37,401 bases of DNA from Leptolyngbya sp. (GCA_003249025.1 QBMH01000020.1:1-37401), one strand, 5' to 3'. Counted from the stretch's first letter, positions 8,484-17,650 are shown. The notes: generated by a model not told the origin, from the letters alone. Numbers and translations: made by a program.

Positions 8484-8864
8484 ATGGAGCAAAAATCGAT
8501 TCATATGGAGCAAAAAAACCATACGACCCAAGATGGCACCACTGTGATTGTCCTAGTTCCAACTGGGCGCTTAGACATTACCACGGCATGGCAATTTCGT
8601 CTTAAGTTGCAGGAATGCATTTCTAAGCTAAGCCACCATGTTGTGGTTAATCTAGGTCAGGTCAATTTTATTGATAGTTCTGGCTTAACCTCTTTGGTTG
8701 CTGGAATGCGGGATGCTGACAAGGTAAGAGGCAGCTTCCGCATTTGTAACGTCCATCCTGAAGCTCGGCTAGTGTTTGAAGTAACCATGATGGATTCGGT
8801 ATTTGAGATTTTTGATACTGAAGAAGAGGCTTTAGAAGGCGTTCCTCGTGGAATTGCGAGTTAG
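8484..8864 (+). CDS. STAS-domain anti-sigma factor antagonist
   Basis: This 126-residue SpoIIAA/RsbV-type STAS protein has the GRLDITTAW strand and the NFIDSSGLTSL phosphorylation loop, in which one of S65/S66 should be the kinase target. Such proteins release sigma factors or other partners from a switch kinase; no partner gene lies nearby. AGGAGAAGGG sits 10 bases before the first ATG. The first seven codons are nearly repeated by the next block (MEQKSIH then MEQKNHT), giving a second possible ATG at 8505. Its stop overlaps the stop of convergent cpcT. Confidence 0.88.
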   Translation: MEQKSIHMEQKNHTTQDGTTVIVLVPTGRLDITTAWQFRLKLQECISKLSHHVVVNLGQVNFIDSSGLTSLVAGMRDADKVRGSFRICNVHPEARLVFEVTMMDSVFEIFDTEEEALEGVPRGIAS

Positions 8865-9478
8865 TCCTCTGTGATCTTTTTAGATCTTTCTTGGCTGTAA
8901 TCTTGAGTCTTCGTGTATTGATAGGGACCCATCATTGCTCCCCACAAAGCCTTATTGGTTTTTGGGTCAACTCCTTTGTCGTAGGTTAAGTACTTGTCGG
9001 CACTGGCTTCAAAACCAAGGACAACCTGCCGTTCTTCTCCTTGATAAGTAAAGCAGCAACGGGCACCTTCTGGCGGCTCTGCGATGAAGCGATCGCCCTC
9101 CAGCAAACTCACATTTAAAATGCAGCCCGGTAATAGATTGATCTGTTCAAGCGTTACCGATTTGAGCAAATCTGGATTATTTCCAGCCCCCTTGACCATG
9201 GCTGGATCTTTAAATTCGTAATACTGAACCTGTAATATGTGAAGTGGCTCTGACGCAGGCTGTAGCCGCATTAAACGCTGGCGATAGGGATTTTGCAAAT
9301 TCATAACGTTTGCCTGTTCTGCAAATAGCGTAATGCTGTCCTCGCCAAAAAGCGCCATTGGACGCTGCCATAGCCGTAGGTGAACATACCAAACAGGTTC
9401 AGCCGCCGCTTGCTTAGAATTCTCAAATTCACCCGTGAGATAGGAAGCAAGGTTTAAAAGATTGGACGAAAGGGGCAT
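8861..9478 (-). CDS. cpcT: CpcT/CpeT-type phycobiliprotein lyase
   Basis: The 205-residue protein has the CpeT/CpcT pattern: NLASYLTGEFEN at the start, VHLRLWQRPMALFGEDSITL, NPYRQRLMRL, a central FKDP and LLPGCILNV segment, and SADKYLTYDKGVDP near the end. CpcT attaches phycocyanobilin to the second cysteine of the phycocyanin beta subunit (about Cys-153/155); other members act on phycoerythrin, so substrate is inferred. It supports a phycobilisome-bearing cyanobacterium. It is divergent from thf1 (133 bases) and convergent with the STAS gene, with 4 bases shared. Confidence 0.87.
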   Translation of the reverse strand: MPLSSNLLNLASYLTGEFENSKQAAAEPVWYVHLRLWQRPMALFGEDSITLFAEQANVMNLQNPYRQRLMRLQPASEPLHILQVQYYEFKDPAMVKGAGNNPDLLKSVTLEQINLLPGCILNVSLLEGDRFIAEPPEGARCCFTYQGEERQVVLGFEASADKYLTYDKGVDPKTNKALWGAMMGPYQYTKTQDYSQERSKKITED

Positions 9479-9611
9479 AGTGAAAGGGTGAAGAGGTAAA
9501 GGAGTGGGGGAAAAGGGACGAACTTAATGATCCGCTGCTTCTTTCACAAAACTTGGCAAACGTCTCATCACGAGCGAGAATGAAGAAGAGATCAACCACC
9601 AAAATTCTACT

Positions 9612-10355
9612 GTGAATACTGTCCGTACCGTTTCAGATACTAAGCGAGCGTTTTACTCCTGCCATACTCGCCCAATTAATTCGATTTATCGTCGGGTGGT
9701 TGAAGAATTAATGGTGGAGATGCATTTACTTGCTGTAAATGTGGATTATCACTATGATCCGATTTATGCTTTGGGCGTAGTCACTTCACTCGATCGTTTC
9801 ATGCAGGGATATCGCCCTGAGCAAGATAAGGATTCCATTTTTAATTGTCTTTGCCAATCGCTGCCAGATGATCCTCAACGGTATAAAAGCGATGCCGAGC
9901 GGTTGACAACTTTTGCTCACTCAGTCGGCTCAGCGAAAGAGTTGGTGTCTTGGTTGGAAAACGCTGCCACGATCGCATCGGGGGATGAGTTACAAGAACA
10001 GGTCAAAGCGATCGCCAACAATCCCAAATTTAAATACACTCGATTATTTGCCATTGGGTTATTTACATTATTTGAATTGGCAGATTCGGAAGCGGTACAA
10101 AACGAAGCTCAGCGTCAAGAATTTTTGAAGGAAGTTTGTGCGGCTCTGCGGTTACCTGAAGACAAAATCCAGAAAGATTTAGAGCTTTACCGTAGCAATC
10201 TAGAGAAGATGGCTCAGGCTCAGGCAGTAATGGCAGATATTTTACAAGCCGGTAAGAAAAAGCGGGAAGAACGGCTTCAGGCAAATAGCGGGAATGGTTC
10301 TAGTTCCGTTGATGTGACTGAAACTCCTAAAAACGAAGCCGCTTCAGGTTCTTAA
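9612..10355 (+). CDS. thf1: Thylakoid formation protein Thf1/Psb29
   Basis: This 247-residue protein matches Thf1 (Psb29): TVSDTKRAFYSCHTRPINSIYRRVVEELMVEMHLL at the start (quoted in parts: TVSDTKRAFY, HTRPINSIYRR, VEELMVEMHLL), VDYHYDPIYALGVVTS, then YTRLFAIGLFTLFE and a charged coiled-coil C-terminus. Thf1 is needed for photosystem II repair and thylakoid organisation and is known to work with FtsH proteases. The start is GTG at 9612. The lipoxygenase begins three bases past its stop, so the two are very likely one transcript. Confidence 0.95.
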   Translation: MNTVRTVSDTKRAFYSCHTRPINSIYRRVVEELMVEMHLLAVNVDYHYDPIYALGVVTSLDRFMQGYRPEQDKDSIFNCLCQSLPDDPQRYKSDAERLTTFAHSVGSAKELVSWLENAATIASGDELQEQVKAIANNPKFKYTRLFAIGLFTLFELADSEAVQNEAQRQEFLKEVCAALRLPEDKIQKDLELYRSNLEKMAQAQAVMADILQAGKKKREERLQANSGNGSSSVDVTETPKNEAASGS

Positions 10356-10358
10356 TGT

Positions 10359-12254
10359 ATGTCCCCTCATACGTCTTCAACCCCTCAGCAAGGTCACTAT
10401 CGGTATGATCCGACTGCCTTAGATCAACAAGGTCCGGCACGTCTTTTTTCTCATGTTGGGGAGGATGGCATTGCACGATATATTGCAGCGCAATTAGGAC
10501 AAGCGGCTGTTGAACAGGGCAAGTTATCCCATCCTTTAAGCTTGCTGGGCAACCAGTTAAAGCGTACAGTTCACAAAGCGGACGAACTTTGGAACTTCAT
10601 AACAACCCGGCTAGTCAATCTAGAAATTTTTCAATCAGGCTGGTTTAATTTTGACTTGCCGCCGGATGAGCAATTTGGAGTAGGATTTGTTCGCGATCGC
10701 CGCGACATGATGGAGGCATTATTATCAGCGCGACAAGCAGCGGTAAAGGAAACTCAGCCAACCCAATCTAGGGGGCGATTTTACCAGGTTTTGGAGCAGC
10801 ATCGGAGATCGCGCCCAATCGTCGTTCACATCCATGAGCGGGAAGGCGGGTTAAGCGATCGCGAGTTTGCTCGTCAGCGTCTTGCTGGACAAAACCCAAT
10901 GGTATTGCGTCGCATCCAGACTGCTGATCAACCGTTGTTGCAAAGCTGGGCGGCTGTAGATTGCTTGCTTGCTAGTGGCGATCGCGTTGATCTGGAGCAA
11001 GCGGCAACGGATAATCGCTTGTTTGTGGCAAAGTATCCACTGCTGCAAAGCTTGACGGTTGCCGACTTGCAGCCTGGACGATATGTCGGTAGTCCTATTG
11101 CACTGTTTTATCGCACTCAAAACGAGCTAGAACCGCTGTTGATTCAGCTTGAAACTGGGCATGTCGTCACGCCACACAATGCATCCGGTGATGCCTGGAT
11201 GCAAGCAAAATTATTTGTGCAAGTGGCGGATGTGACCCATCACGAGTTGATTAGCCATCTGTGTGATACGCACCTGGCAATGGAAGCCTTTGCGATCGCG
11301 ACTCCGCGTCAGTTGCCCACTACCCACCCATTGTATCGACTGCTGCGTCCCCATTTTCAGTTTTTGTTAGCCATTAATAATCGAGGTAACACCGTGCTGT
11401 TAGGCGAAGGAGCCGCGATCGATAACTTAATGGCTCCGACGCGCCAAGCTTCAATTGGACTGATCAATCGCGCCTATCGAGAGCGATCGTTTGGGGATTA
11501 TGCCTTGCCGAAAAATATCCGACAGCGAGGGATTGAACCTGAATTTTTGCCAGAGTTTCCCTATCGAGATGATGCGATGTTGCTGTGGGATGCAATTCAG
11601 CGGTACGCGACTCAGTTTTTACAGCAGTACTATCCAACGGATGAATCGGTACAGCAGGATTTTTATCTGCAAGCTTGGGCGGCGGAATTAGGCAGTTCTC
11701 TCTGCGATCGCCCCCTGAGTGATTTTCCTCAAGCTCCTGCTTGGCTCCCGACCGAAGCGATCGCCCAAGCAGGGCTTGATCTACACGAACTACCCGACTA
11801 CCCGCGAGTGCCAGGGTTCCCGACCGAGATTTCTAGTTTTCACGATCTTGTTGAAATTACCACTCAACTGATTTTTACCTGCGGTCCTCAACACGCAGCG
11901 GTGAACTTCAGCCAGTTTGACTATGTGGGCTATGCGCCAAATGCACCACTAGCAGCCTATTGTCGTCCTAGCTCCTGCACTTCCATAGAGCAACTACTGC
12001 CGTCGCTGACACAAGACTTAGGACAAATCGAGTTGAGTTTTGCCCTTAGCGGCATTCGTTGGGGCAGATTGGGTAATTCTGACTTGATCGACTTCAAAGA
12101 TAGTGGCGATCGCCAAGTATTAGAGCAGTTTCGGGCAGAGCTAGTCGCGATCGAGCAACAAATCACGCAGCGTAACCACAAGCGAGTCGCGTCTACAGGA
12201 ATAGCCTATCCTTATCTGCTCCCGCCCCGCATTCCCAACAGTATTAATATTTAG
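10359..12254 (+). CDS. Lipoxygenase (catalytic domain only)
   Basis: Lipoxygenases add O2 to polyunsaturated fatty acids. The 631-residue protein shows the iron site: HELISH (H295, H300), HAAVN (H512, N516) and the C-terminal isoleucine I631 in NSINI, whose carboxylate is a ligand. The stretch WMQAKLFVQVAD, the TH and LLRPHF motifs, and FDYVGYAPNAP also fit. Plant enzymes have Q where E296 stands. No N-terminal PLAT/C2 domain is evident. The ATG is three bases after the thf1 stop, implying co-expression. Its stop is three bases from that of the convergent HEAT gene. Regiospecificity cannot be predicted. Confidence 0.92.
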   Translation: MSPHTSSTPQQGHYRYDPTALDQQGPARLFSHVGEDGIARYIAAQLGQAAVEQGKLSHPLSLLGNQLKRTVHKADELWNFITTRLVNLEIFQSGWFNFDLPPDEQFGVGFVRDRRDMMEALLSARQAAVKETQPTQSRGRFYQVLEQHRRSRPIVVHIHEREGGLSDREFARQRLAGQNPMVLRRIQTADQPLLQSWAAVDCLLASGDRVDLEQAATDNRLFVAKYPLLQSLTVADLQPGRYVGSPIALFYRTQNELEPLLIQLETGHVVTPHNASGDAWMQAKLFVQVADVTHHELISHLCDTHLAMEAFAIATPRQLPTTHPLYRLLRPHFQFLLAINNRGNTVLLGEGAAIDNLMAPTRQASIGLINRAYRERSFGDYALPKNIRQRGIEPEFLPEFPYRDDAMLLWDAIQRYATQFLQQYYPTDESVQQDFYLQAWAAELGSSLCDRPLSDFPQAPAWLPTEAIAQAGLDLHELPDYPRVPGFPTEISSFHDLVEITTQLIFTCGPQHAAVNFSQFDYVGYAPNAPLAAYCRPSSCTSIEQLLPSLTQDLGQIELSFALSGIRWGRLGNSDLIDFKDSGDRQVLEQFRAELVAIEQQITQRNHKRVASTGIAYPYLLPPRIPNSINI

Positions 12255-12257
12255 TGA

Positions 12258-12929
12258 TCAGGACTCCGCACCCAACCGCTCTAGAGAAATTCGGGCAGCT
12301 TCAGCGACCTGTGGATGGCTATCTTTTGCCAGATATTTCGCAGCGGAAACACTTTTTGGGGTGGGCAAGTGTCCCAACGCTTCCGCAAGCCGCTGACGAA
12401 CCAGCCAATCTTCCGACTGAGCAAAGCGGAGAATATGGTCTACAGAGTCGATCGCTTTAATTTCACCCAATGCCGCGATCGCCGCCTGCTGCAATACCAC
12501 TTCCTGACTATCCAATGCTTGGATTAGTACATCATAAGCACGCGGATCTTTCAAATTACCCAAGGAGACCGCCGCACTAAACCGCACCAACCATTCTGTG
12601 TCTTCATAAAAAGTGCGAACCAGTGGCTCCAAGGCACGAATGTCTTCCAAATAACCCAACGCTCCCGCCGCATCAGCTCGAATGCTATAGTCCGATTCAT
12701 TCGTTAAAACATCCAGCAGTAACGGATAGCATTCATCAGTCTGCTTGATTCCTAAAGCAAACACCGCCATCGATCGCACTTGTAAATTTTCATCGTGCAG
12801 CACTTTTTTAATCAAGGGCACCGCGTCAATCGCCGGCACATCTCGCAGAGTTGCCAACGCAATCCGGCGATCGCGCACATTCTCGCTTTCCAAATCCGCC
12901 GCAATTTTTTCTAAATTTGGCTGAGTCAC
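12258..12929 (-). CDS. HEAT-repeat protein
   Basis: The 223-residue protein is built of about six HEAT/PBS-lyase-like repeats with the recurring pattern of VRxxAAxALG: VRSMAVFALG, IRADAAGALG, VRFSAAVSLG, LQQAAIAALG, VRQRLAEALG. Cyanobacterial relatives include bilin-lyase subunits (CpcE/F) and NblB-like factors, but this sequence lacks features that would assign it to one. It lies 99 bases downstream of the GPH symporter on the same strand and could be in its transcript. A scaffold role is inferred. Confidence 0.85.
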   Translation of the reverse strand: MTQPNLEKIAADLESENVRDRRIALATLRDVPAIDAVPLIKKVLHDENLQVRSMAVFALGIKQTDECYPLLLDVLTNESDYSIRADAAGALGYLEDIRALEPLVRTFYEDTEWLVRFSAAVSLGNLKDPRAYDVLIQALDSQEVVLQQAAIAALGEIKAIDSVDHILRFAQSEDWLVRQRLAEALGHLPTPKSVSAAKYLAKDSHPQVAEAARISLERLGAES

Positions 12930-13028
12930 TTTAAGGAATCTCGTTACAAAACTTTACTATTTCGCCATTATAACGGAGATAGTAGGGAGTGCGGAGTGAT
13001 CACCAAGACCAGGAAACTCAAAACTTCT

Positions 13029-14477
13029 TCATTCACTCTCTCCACTTGCTTGCTTCTTTCGCTCTTGCAGTTTCAACAAAATCTCGGCATGGACTTCGCG
13101 GGTAATCGGGTAAAAATAAGCCAGTACGAGTCCAATCAACAAAATTACGGCGGGGATAGGACCAATCATCAGCCGAATTGCCCACAGTGCTGATTCTGGC
13201 TGGGTTGGACTCGGCTGACCCGCAGTAGTTTTTAAGAAACCTGAAACTTGCAGCGCTTGCCCAACCAAAAACACCCCGATCGCTAGCGCCACCTTTTGCA
13301 ACAACACCATATATCCATAAAACAGCCCTTCCCGGCGTTGACCAGTATTCAGTTCATCCAACTCAATCACATCGGGAATCATCGACCAGGGCACTAGATA
13401 AGCAGTGGACACCCCAAACCCCGCCATTACCGCCAACACATACATCCCAATAACCTGTCCGGGCTGCAAGAGAAATAAACCAATCTGGGCAATCACCCAT
13501 AGCGACATCCCCATAAAATAGACCGCTTTTTTGCCGACCCGCTTGCTTACCGCCGTCCAAACAAACAGCATAACCAAGCCAGTCACCTGCACCGCAATCA
13601 CGACTTTAGTGAAGTCTTGTGCCGTTAGACCCATCCAGTTTTGGACAAAGTAGGGAATGATAGCGACAGTATTTTGCACTGCCAGCCAAGAACAGAGATA
13701 GATGCCCACTACATAAAGAAAAGGACGATTGCTAAAGGCAGCTTTTAGCTGTTCCACATAAGACATCGTTTGGGGCGGTGATGGATTCGCTTGGCGGCGG
13801 GCTTCTCCTTCTAGCACTCGTTTACGAATCCCAAACACGCACCAATACAAGGGCAAGACTGAAATGACTGCACATACGCCGCCAATTAGTAGATATTGCT
13901 TGATTGGATCGTTCGGAAAGACTCCAAACAGAACCAGCGCAATAATTAAAGACACAATGCTGCCGCTAATGGAAAAGGCAAACCGAAAACTATTCAGGGT
14001 AGTTCGCTCATCATAGTTTTGAGTCAGTTCGGGCGTTAGAGCGGTATATGGCAGGTTGACAACCGTATAGAAGGCGTTGGAGAAGATACTAATGGCGACG
14101 TAATACCAAAACAGCCCCCACTGATTGGTGCTGGGATTGTCGCTGAAGTGAGGAACAACCCATTGCAAAAAGAAAAAGATGCCAAAGGGCACGGCTCCCC
14201 AGAGTATCCAGGGTAAGCGCCGCCCCCATTTGCTTTCGGTGCGATCGCTCATCGCCCCCACCATCGGATCATTAATCGCATCCCAAATCTTGCCAATCAG
14301 CAAAATACTGCCTGCTAAGCCAGGATCTAACCCCGCGACATTGGTAAAAAAGACGAGTAAAAACACCACCACAATGTTGGCAGTAATCGCAGGCCCTAAA
14401 TCGCCTGCTCCATATGCCATTTTTGTCCAAAAACTGAGTGGGCGAGAATCAAAGCGTTCAGAATCAGAATTGTTCAT
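13029..14477 (-). CDS. GPH/MelB-type sugar:cation symporter
   Basis: The 482-residue, roughly 12-helix transporter belongs to the glycoside-pentoside-hexuronide family of the MFS. The diagnostic loop after helix 2 reads KIWDAINDPMVGAMSDR and continues to WGRRLPW, with the aspartates that bind Na+ or H+ in MelB. A mid-protein cytoplasmic loop (about 225-240) separates the two halves. It probably takes up a sugar or glycoside with a cation; the substrate is unknown because no sugar-metabolism gene adjoins. It is divergent from the phosphoribosyltransferase gene by about 70 bases. Confidence 0.88.
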   Translation of the reverse strand: MNNSDSERFDSRPLSFWTKMAYGAGDLGPAITANIVVVFLLVFFTNVAGLDPGLAGSILLIGKIWDAINDPMVGAMSDRTESKWGRRLPWILWGAVPFGIFFFLQWVVPHFSDNPSTNQWGLFWYYVAISIFSNAFYTVVNLPYTALTPELTQNYDERTTLNSFRFAFSISGSIVSLIIALVLFGVFPNDPIKQYLLIGGVCAVISVLPLYWCVFGIRKRVLEGEARRQANPSPPQTMSYVEQLKAAFSNRPFLYVVGIYLCSWLAVQNTVAIIPYFVQNWMGLTAQDFTKVVIAVQVTGLVMLFVWTAVSKRVGKKAVYFMGMSLWVIAQIGLFLLQPGQVIGMYVLAVMAGFGVSTAYLVPWSMIPDVIELDELNTGQRREGLFYGYMVLLQKVALAIGVFLVGQALQVSGFLKTTAGQPSPTQPESALWAIRLMIGPIPAVILLIGLVLAYFYPITREVHAEILLKLQERKKQASGESE

Positions 14478-14548
14478 GACAAGATGAGTAAAATTTCGTC
14501 AACAGTTGTATTATTCTTTTCGACTTCTGCAATGCAAAGAGCTTGACC

Positions 14549-15073
14549 ATGCCAGATCTTTATGTCTCTTGGGAAGATTACCATGACACGATTGAGCGAC
14601 TCGCCGTAAAGGTGCATCAATCCGATTGGCAGTTTAATCAGATCATCTGTTTGGCAAAGGGAGGTTTGAGAGTGGGAGATATTTTGTCCCGTTTATATGA
14701 CGTGCCCTTAGCCATTTTGTCCACTGCGTCTTATGGAGGCAGCAATAACCAATCTCGTGGTGCGCTGATTTTTTCCCATGATCTCACCAAAACTACTGCA
14801 AATTTGGGCAGTCACATCTTATTGGTGGATGATTTAGTGGATTCTGGGGTAACGCTGAAGAAAACTCTCGACTGGCTCGATCGCAAATACGGATTCTACA
14901 TCGAAGAAGTTCGCACTGCCGTTCTTTGGTACAAACAGTGTTCCGTCATAACTCCCGACTATTATGTAACTCATTTGCCAGACGATCCTTGGATTCATCA
15001 GCCCTTTGAACCCTATGAGCAGATGACCATCACCGATCTGGTAGCGGCTCATGTTACTTCTTCAGAAAAGTAG
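14549..15073 (+). CDS. Phosphoribosyltransferase (PRTase I)
   Basis: The 174-residue protein has the type I PRTase fold: an IICLAKGGLRVGDILSRL loop and the PRPP-binding motif ILLVDDLVDSGVTL at 90-103. A C-terminal hood with DPWIHQPFEPYEQM resembles xanthine/hypoxanthine-type PRTases, so purine salvage is the likely reaction; the base is not certain. The ATG at 14549 is preferred to a TTG two codons upstream. It is a single-gene unit, divergent from the GPH symporter. Confidence 0.87.
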   Translation: MPDLYVSWEDYHDTIERLAVKVHQSDWQFNQIICLAKGGLRVGDILSRLYDVPLAILSTASYGGSNNQSRGALIFSHDLTKTTANLGSHILLVDDLVDSGVTLKKTLDWLDRKYGFYIEEVRTAVLWYKQCSVITPDYYVTHLPDDPWIHQPFEPYEQMTITDLVAAHVTSSEK

Positions 15074-15148
15074 CTTCAGAGCTTTGGTGATAGCCGTTTT
15101 CACAATAACTCTAGAACCTGAATCCTATTAACCCAGGGATACTACGTT

Positions 15149-15180
15149 GCCTTGCAAGCCGCGATCGCGGCTGGCAAGGC
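15149..15180 (+). terminator. Near-perfect palindrome centred on HIP1
   Basis: Thirty-two bases read GCCTTGC-A-AGCCGCGATC and return as GATCGCGGCT-G-GCAAGGC, with only one mismatched pair. The centre is a GCGATCGC octamer. It lies 75 bases after the phosphoribosyltransferase stop. The following bases are not T-rich (ACAATCTTTAAA). It may form a strong 3' hairpin or be a HIP1-associated repeat. Confidence 0.55.
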
Positions 15181-15330
15181 ACAATCTTTAAATACAACAA
15201 GCTTCTGTGGAGGTTTTGCTAAGATACCAAAGGGATGGTTGGATTGCAGTAACTTTCTGTAGACAACGGGGCACTCTATCGCTACCCAATTGATATTGAT
15301 CCGAACTTTGGATGTATGTGAGCAAAATCT

Positions 15331-15630
15331 ATGGCTGCAAATGACACGTCCCAAGAATCTCAAGCTCCCTCATCGTTCCGCACTAAACGAATTGGTGGCT
15401 ATTTGGTCGATGCTGGATTACTTACGCCTGCTCAAGTCAACGTGGTGCTGGATGACCAGAAGGTAAATGGTCTGCGTTTTGGAGAAATTTTGGCAGCACG
15501 AGGTTGGGTGAAGCAGGAAACCATTGAATATCTCATGGAAAAGGTCATTTTGCCTGAGCAAGCGTCTTTGAATCAACAAGATACTCTGGATAATTCTACT
15601 CATCAATCTGATGATATGGATACGCTTTAG
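15331..15630 (+). CDS. Small protein with MshEN/GspE-N-like domain
   Basis: The 99-residue protein has one compact domain (about 20-70) of the MshEN/GspE N-terminal type: RIGGYLVDAGLLTPAQVNVV, then LRFGEILAARGWVKQETIEYL. Such domains bind c-di-GMP in some secretion ATPases; here there is no ATPase attached, and the key residues for nucleotide binding cannot be verified. The tail is acidic and disordered. It stands alone between the phosphoribosyltransferase and the convergent AEC gene, 26 bases away. Function unknown. Confidence 0.72.
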   Translation: MAANDTSQESQAPSSFRTKRIGGYLVDAGLLTPAQVNVVLDDQKVNGLRFGEILAARGWVKQETIEYLMEKVILPEQASLNQQDTLDNSTHQSDDMDTL

Positions 15631-15656
15631 CCAGTTGGACAAGGTGAGATTGCGGC

Positions 15657-16649
15657 TTACAGATGTCCGCTAAAGAGCCACAGCCAAAACGGTAAAGTCA
15701 GCAGTAAGGTGAGGCTGCCGATCGCGATCGCGGTTACCGCCATTTCATAATCTAGTTCATAGGCTTCTGAAATCACCAGTGTGGCAAAGGCAGGCGGCAT
15801 CGCCATTTGCAGCAAGATTGCCCGATGCACCAAGCCATGCACTCCTAAACACCAGAGACCACTGCCGATCACCAGCGGCACCAACAGCATTTTAATACTG
15901 AGACTAAAAGCCGCTGGTTGGATGCTGTTCAACGAAGACAGTTGGCTGAGGCGCATTCCTACTAGCACTAGAGAGAGCGATACCACGCTCCAAGCAAATC
16001 CGCGTAGGCTTGCTTCTGCTAGCGGTGAAATCACCACATCTCTGACTGCCAGACCCACACAAAATCCCCACAGTGCAGGATTCATTAAGAGTGGGCGGCA
16101 GAGTATGCAGAGCGATCGCTGCCAATTCACCGGTTCACTTGCTGAATGCTTGCCCCAGCGCGAAGCCACTGCCACACCCAAACCATAGGCTCCTGGAGTA
16201 GAGCCGAGCATGTCATAAAATATCGCCCAAGCAAAATAGTCTGAACCCACCAACGCTAGAGAGACGGGAAATCCAATGTAGCCCGTATTGCCCACCATTG
16301 AGGTCAGTAGGAAGCTCGCTTGGGTTTTGCGATTCCAACGGGCGCGATCGCGCTCAAGGTCTTTTCCAAACCGTTGATCAATCCATGGGTGCCCGTATCG
16401 CATCCAACTCCAGGCAAGACTGCTGCCCAATAAAATCGCCGCCCAAGCCGTCACGGGTGCAATCCACAGCGATGAAGAAATGAGGGCATGGCGCAGAAAC
16501 GCCACAATCCCAATGGGCACTCCAATCCAAAAAAGAAATTTACCAAGCAGAACAGGCGCTCTAGCGGGCAAGAATCGCCCCAACAGCCAGCCCAAACCTG
16601 TCCAACTTAACAATGGAATATAGATTGCTAGCAGTTTTGAAAATGGCAT
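15657..16649 (-). CDS. AEC (auxin efflux carrier) family permease
   Basis: The 330-residue integral membrane protein has about ten helices in the AEC arrangement, with the conserved SMVGNTGYIGFPVSLALVG helix in the first half and LLQMAMPPAFATLVISEAY in the second. Bacterial members export or import small organic acids such as malate; the substrate here is unknown. The start is an ATG at 16649, with 58 bases to the divergent peptidase gene, so the two share a control region. Confidence 0.87.
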   Translation of the reverse strand: MPFSKLLAIYIPLLSWTGLGWLLGRFLPARAPVLLGKFLFWIGVPIGIVAFLRHALISSSLWIAPVTAWAAILLGSSLAWSWMRYGHPWIDQRFGKDLERDRARWNRKTQASFLLTSMVGNTGYIGFPVSLALVGSDYFAWAIFYDMLGSTPGAYGLGVAVASRWGKHSASEPVNWQRSLCILCRPLLMNPALWGFCVGLAVRDVVISPLAEASLRGFAWSVVSLSLVLVGMRLSQLSSLNSIQPAAFSLSIKMLLVPLVIGSGLWCLGVHGLVHRAILLQMAMPPAFATLVISEAYELDYEMAVTAIAIGSLTLLLTLPFWLWLFSGHL

Positions 16650-16707
16650 GGATTGACTGAATTATTTGTTGGGAAATCGATTTCAGTCTACAGTTCCTAA
16701 TGCTAAG

Positions 16708-17565
16708 ATGTTGCCTGTTAAACAGGCACTCAACAGAGCAGGGGTCAAACGCTTGGATAAGGTTAGCGCACCAGACAACTCCTCGAATGTCACGAAACAC
16801 CTGCCAGACGATATTCCGGTGGCGCTGCGCGACAGTCCCAGTGTTGCACCAGCTACGGTTGATCGGTCTATGTTAGTAGCAGGATTAACGACGCTAGGCG
16901 CGATCGCCCTTGCCGCAGTAATTCTGGTGGCAGTTCAGCTTCAGCGTTCTCAGCAAGCTCAATCTAACAGCGCTGCGATTGCAGCCAATTCTGCCCAATC
17001 CCCAACGCCTCCCAATCCAACGACATCTCCAACTGCCGCATCGGTCAATGCAGACATCATGCTGGGGCATTTTCGCTATCCAGAAGCTCCCCTAGCCGAA
17101 TTAACGCCAATCGCTTCGGATGGCTCGCTCAAGCTGCGAAAGTCGGCTGCCAAAGCCTATCAAGAGATGCAATCCGCTGCCCAGCAGGAGGGCGTGAGTC
17201 TCGTGCCGCTCTCTGGCTTTCGTACCCTCACCGATCAGGACTATCTTTTCTTTGGCAAGAAAGCCGAACGGGGACAAGTCGCCGCCGAACGGGCAAAGGT
17301 AAGCGCGCCTCCCGGCTACAGTGAGCATCACACGGGTTATGCCTTGGATATTGGCGATGGCGCGGTGCCTGCCACCAACCTCAGCCCAGATTTTGAAAAT
17401 ACGCCTGCCTACAAGTGGCTCAAGGCAAATGCACCATTCCACAGCTTCGAGCTATCGTTTCCTAAAAATAATAAGCAGGGTGTGAGCTATGAACCCTGGC
17501 ATTGGCGCTTTGTTGGCGATCGCGCTAGCCTGGAAACGTTTTATAAAGCACGGGGCAAAAAATAG
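16708..17565 (+). CDS. VanY-type D,D-carboxypeptidase, membrane-anchored
   Basis: The M15B peptidase trims D-alanine from peptidoglycan stem peptides. Counting from the ATG at 16708 (285 residues), a membrane helix lies at about 53-77, then a Pro/Thr-rich linker, then the zinc domain with SEHHTGYALD (205-214: S205, H207, D214) and EPWHW (E262, H265). The LSGFRTLTDQ loop is also typical. A TTG at 16666 would add 14 residues; relatives usually begin close to the DDIPVALRDSP segment, so the later start is preferred. The active site should face the periplasm. Confidence 0.88.
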   Translation: MLPVKQALNRAGVKRLDKVSAPDNSSNVTKHLPDDIPVALRDSPSVAPATVDRSMLVAGLTTLGAIALAAVILVAVQLQRSQQAQSNSAAIAANSAQSPTPPNPTTSPTAASVNADIMLGHFRYPEAPLAELTPIASDGSLKLRKSAAKAYQEMQSAAQQEGVSLVPLSGFRTLTDQDYLFFGKKAERGQVAAERAKVSAPPGYSEHHTGYALDIGDGAVPATNLSPDFENTPAYKWLKANAPFHSFELSFPKNNKQGVSYEPWHWRFVGDRASLETFYKARGKK

Positions 17566-17650
17566 CGATCGATCAGTATTGGTGATCCAAGCTAGTCGGG
17601 CGTTTAACGCATTCTCGCGATCGCAGATTGTCCATTAGTAGGAGTGACCC

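Noticed and set aside
7884-8531. 215-residue antisense frame over hemF
   Set aside because: It is the shadow of a strongly conserved coding strand and has no family resemblance.
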